Made by a program: the position numbers and the translations under genes. DNA of 64,000 nucleotides. Source: Chitinophaga varians (lineage in GTDB: Bacteria; Bacteroidota; Bacteroidia; Chitinophagales; Chitinophagaceae). The DNA is taken from positions 868,001 through 932,000 of the forward strand of contig NZ_JABAIA010000002.1 in assembly GCF_012641275.1 (NCBI RefSeq). The letters are read 5' to 3'. Below are positions 61,736 through 64,000 of the stretch, one piece after another (within the stretch, counting starts at the first letter, position 1; every line of letters begins with the position of its first letter). The notes under the pieces were generated by a model. That model was not told where the DNA came from, ran no database searches, and saw only the letters and a list, made by a program, of their open reading frames with translations.

Positions 61736-64000
61736 ATGAAAACAGCGTTACCATTTCCGGGCTTCGCCCGGAACCTGCCCCTTATTGTCTTTTGGTTACT
61801 GTTGTTGACAGGCATTCCGGCAATTGCAGCGGACATTCCTGTTGCCGGAAAAGTCACGGACGATAAAGGCAGTCCGCTGCCCGGCGTCAGTGTGAGTGTG
61901 AAAGGCACCGCCAAAGGCGCCTCCACCAATGACCTCGGCGCCTTTTCCCTCAGTGTGCCCAACGAACAAGCCATTCTCGTTTTTAGTTATGTAGGTTATC
62001 AACGAAAAGAATTACCCGTTACCCCCGGTAAACCAATGCTGGTACAGCTGGAACCAGACAACAAGGGGCTGGGTGAAGTGATCGTGGTGGGATACGGCAC
62101 GCAGCGCAAAGAGTCGGTGACCGGCGCGGTATCCGCCATCACCGCCAAAGACATAGAGCGGGTACATGGCTCTACTGTCAGCGCTACGCTGGCAGGTAAA
62201 ATACCCGGCGTGAGCTTCCGTATGCCCGACGGCAGGCCCGGTGCTTCTGCCAATATCCAGATCCGTAACATGGGCAACCCCCTGTATGTGATCGACGGAA
62301 TACAAAAAGACGCAGGACAGTTTAATAACATCTCTCCCAACGACATTGAAAGCATTACCGTGCTAAAAGACGCGTCAGCGGCCATTTACGGTGTACGTGC
62401 CGCTAACGGGGTAGTGGTGGTGACCACCAAGCGCGGTCGCATGGGCAGCGGTAACCTGATTAACGTAGACGGTTATACGGGATGGCAGAACTGGTCACGT
62501 TTTCCCAAAACAGTTGGTGCCTACGAATGGATGCTGGGCAAAGCCGAGGCAGAAATGAACCGCGAAAATCCCGGCACACAAATCACGCCGGCCGAGCTGG
62601 AAAAATGGAAAGCCGGCACGGAGAAAGGCTATCAAAGCTTCGATTGGTACGACTTCATCATCAAAAAAAACGCACCACAACGCTCTATTAACGTGAACGC
62701 TACCGGTGGCTCTGAGAACATCAATTACTACCTGTCGGTTACCCGGCTTGACCAGAAGTCCGTGCTGGGCCGTGAGTTCGATTTTAATCGCACCAATATC
62801 CAGAGCAACGTGGACGCCCGGATTACCAAACGCCTCAAAGTGGGCGTGCAGATCAATGGCCGTATTGAAGAACGCGACAATCCCGGCGTACCAGGTGGAG
62901 ACGACTACTGGGCGCCGCGTTTCGCTTTGTTCCGCAATCGTCCCACAGAGCGGCCTTACGCCAATGACAACCCCGCCTATCCCAACGATATTGGCCATAA
63001 CACAGAAAACTGGGCAGTGCAGACCAAAGCCATTTCCGGCTACTGGACGGAGACCTGGCGCGTACTGCAGACCAACCTGAACGCAGAGTACAATACACCC
63101 TTAAAAGGGCTTACGCTCAAAGGCATGTACTCCTACTATTTTGCCGACCGGCAGATGGATGGCCACGAGTACACCTACGACACCTATACTTTTTATCCGC
63201 AGGACAGCACTTACCGCCGCACCGGCGGCAGCTCCAATCCCTGGCGCGAAAGAGGCACCCGTAAAATACTGGAACAGGTAACACAAGGACAGGCCAACTA
63301 CGCGAATACTTTCGGTAAACATAGCATCGGCGCCACTTTTGTGGCAGAACGTATCGTTCGCCGGGAACTGGACGTGTGGCTGCATGCCGTTCCTAAAAAC
63401 AACGTGTTGCCACTGATCCAGTTTGCCGATATGGACACCTATAACGATAACGATGATACGCAGGCGAGGATCGGTTATATCGGCCGCCTCAACTACAGCT
63501 ATGCGGATAAATATTTCCTGGAAGTAGCCGGAAGAAGTGATGCTTCCTGGAAATTCGCGCCGGACAGACGCTGGGGTTTCTTTCCTTCCGTATCAGCCGG
63601 GTGGCGTATTACTGAGGAAGGGTTTTTCCGCAATCTCCTCGGGCGCAACAGTATCCTCACAGACCTGAAGGTGCGCGCTTCCTACGGTGAGCTGGGCGAT
63701 GATGATATCGGTATCGGCGCTTATGATTATATGTCAGGTTATAATTACAATACTTCCAAAGTGATCCTCGACGGCCAGGTGGTGGTAGGCTCCGCAGACA
63801 AAGGCGTTCCGAATAACCGACTTTCCTGGTTCGTGTCCCGCATCACAGATATCGGTATCGACTACTCGCTGTGGAACGGTAAAGTGACCGGCGCGGTGGA
63901 TTACTTCTACCGTAAGCGTACCGGATTGCGGGGGCCTAAATATGATATCCTGGTGCCCAGCGAAATAGGCTATGCGTTGCCCGATGAAAATGTGAACAGC
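61736..64000 (+). CDS. SusC/RagA-type TonB-dependent receptor (partial, runs off the window)
   Basis: The frame is open from the ATG at 61736 to the last base (755 codons). A signal peptide (MKTALPFPGFARNLPLIVFW to about residue 33) is followed by a CarboxypepD_reg-like domain (VAGKVTDDKGSPLPGVSVSV), the TonB-box-like EVIVVGYGTQRK (about 113-124), the plug (ATLAGKIPGVSF, IDGIQKDAG, DIESITVLKDASAAIYG) and barrel strands to the end. SusC proteins import oligosaccharides with a SusD partner, expected just past the window. About 110 bases of leader with a CCACCC/GGGTGG hairpin separate it from the GH127-like gene. Confidence 0.96.
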   Translation, partial: MKTALPFPGFARNLPLIVFWLLLLTGIPAIAADIPVAGKVTDDKGSPLPGVSVSVKGTAKGASTNDLGAFSLSVPNEQAILVFSYVGYQRKELPVTPGKPMLVQLEPDNKGLGEVIVVGYGTQRKESVTGAVSAITAKDIERVHGSTVSATLAGKIPGVSFRMPDGRPGASANIQIRNMGNPLYVIDGIQKDAGQFNNISPNDIESITVLKDASAAIYGVRAANGVVVVTTKRGRMGSGNLINVDGYTGWQNWSRFPKTVGAYEWMLGKAEAEMNRENPGTQITPAELEKWKAGTEKGYQSFDWYDFIIKKNAPQRSINVNATGGSENINYYLSVTRLDQKSVLGREFDFNRTNIQSNVDARITKRLKVGVQINGRIEERDNPGVPGGDDYWAPRFALFRNRPTERPYANDNPAYPNDIGHNTENWAVQTKAISGYWTETWRVLQTNLNAEYNTPLKGLTLKGMYSYYFADRQMDGHEYTYDTYTFYPQDSTYRRTGGSSNPWRERGTRKILEQVTQGQANYANTFGKHSIGATFVAERIVRRELDVWLHAVPKNNVLPLIQFADMDTYNDNDDTQARIGYIGRLNYSYADKYFLEVAGRSDASWKFAPDRRWGFFPSVSAGWRITEEGFFRNLLGRNSILTDLKVRASYGELGDDDIGIGAYDYMSGYNYNTSKVILDGQVVVGSADKGVPNNRLSWFVSRITDIGIDYSLWNGKVTGAVDYFYRKRTGLRGPKYDILVPSEIGYALPDENVNS

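Overview
The window looks like a chromosomal segment of a free-living Bacteroidota of the Chitinophaga type (family Chitinophagaceae). The reasons are a SusC-type TonB receptor in a glycan-utilisation locus, a beta-propeller sensor kinase paired with an AraC-type response regulator, OMP_b-brl and LytTR/LytS genes, promoters of the Bacteroidota form (TTG, 19-20 bases, TAnnTTTG), weak or absent Shine-Dalgarno sequences and balanced base composition. I see no tRNA, rRNA, insertion sequence, prophage, CRISPR array or replication origin. Gene density is high and nearly every gene is intact.

Layout. 1-4.8 kb: the end of a probable glycosyltransferase, an orphan Hpt protein, two unrecognised genes, a C-poor tandem-repeat tract, and a PAS histidine kinase with a receiver-CRP regulator separated from it by one in-frame stop codon. 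4.9-14.7 kb: a MacB/FtsX-type permease, a pirin, a DUF3829-like lipoprotein, a large KatE catalase, a secreted sulfatase, a possible small RNA, a Spy-like periplasmic protein and an AraC regulator facing a small secreted protein. 15.3-24.1 kb: a ten-gene urease locus (ureABCEFGD, a metal-permease-like protein, a urea channel and a TonB-dependent receptor) ended by a strong terminator. 24.3-26.9 kb: a compact four-gene operon of a degenerate-Nudix regulator, a DUF4291 protein, a 2-oxoglutarate oxygenase and a metallophosphatase; this is the best candidate for an undescribed system.

26.9-38.3 kb: a lipoprotein, an outer-membrane beta-barrel with a LytTR/LytS pair, a TetR-UbiB-kinase pair, a long AT-rich inverted repeat, an unexplained 270-base stretch, RtcB RNA ligase, an HGSNAT-like acyltransferase and an MFS transporter. 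38.4-50.8 kb: a cyclase-family hydrolase, an unusual polymer-forming/DUF4116-like protein, an MDR oxidoreductase with a divergent HxlR regulator, an Fnr-like regulator facing a CLC chloride channel across an Fnr-box-like palindrome, an LCMT-type methyltransferase, aconitase and a CPA2 antiporter. 51.0-52.6 kb: an AbiE toxin-antitoxin pair preceded by two related inverted repeats, one perfect over 25-base arms. 52.6-64 kb: an arabinose-containing-glycan utilisation locus (AraC-type response regulator, beta-propeller kinase, GH43, GH2, GH127-like enzyme and a SusC receptor that runs off the window).

Regulatory DNA is unusually readable. Several regulators sit next to palindromes or 21-base-spaced direct repeats that are plausible operators. 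All functional names rest on motif recognition by eye; no database search was run.
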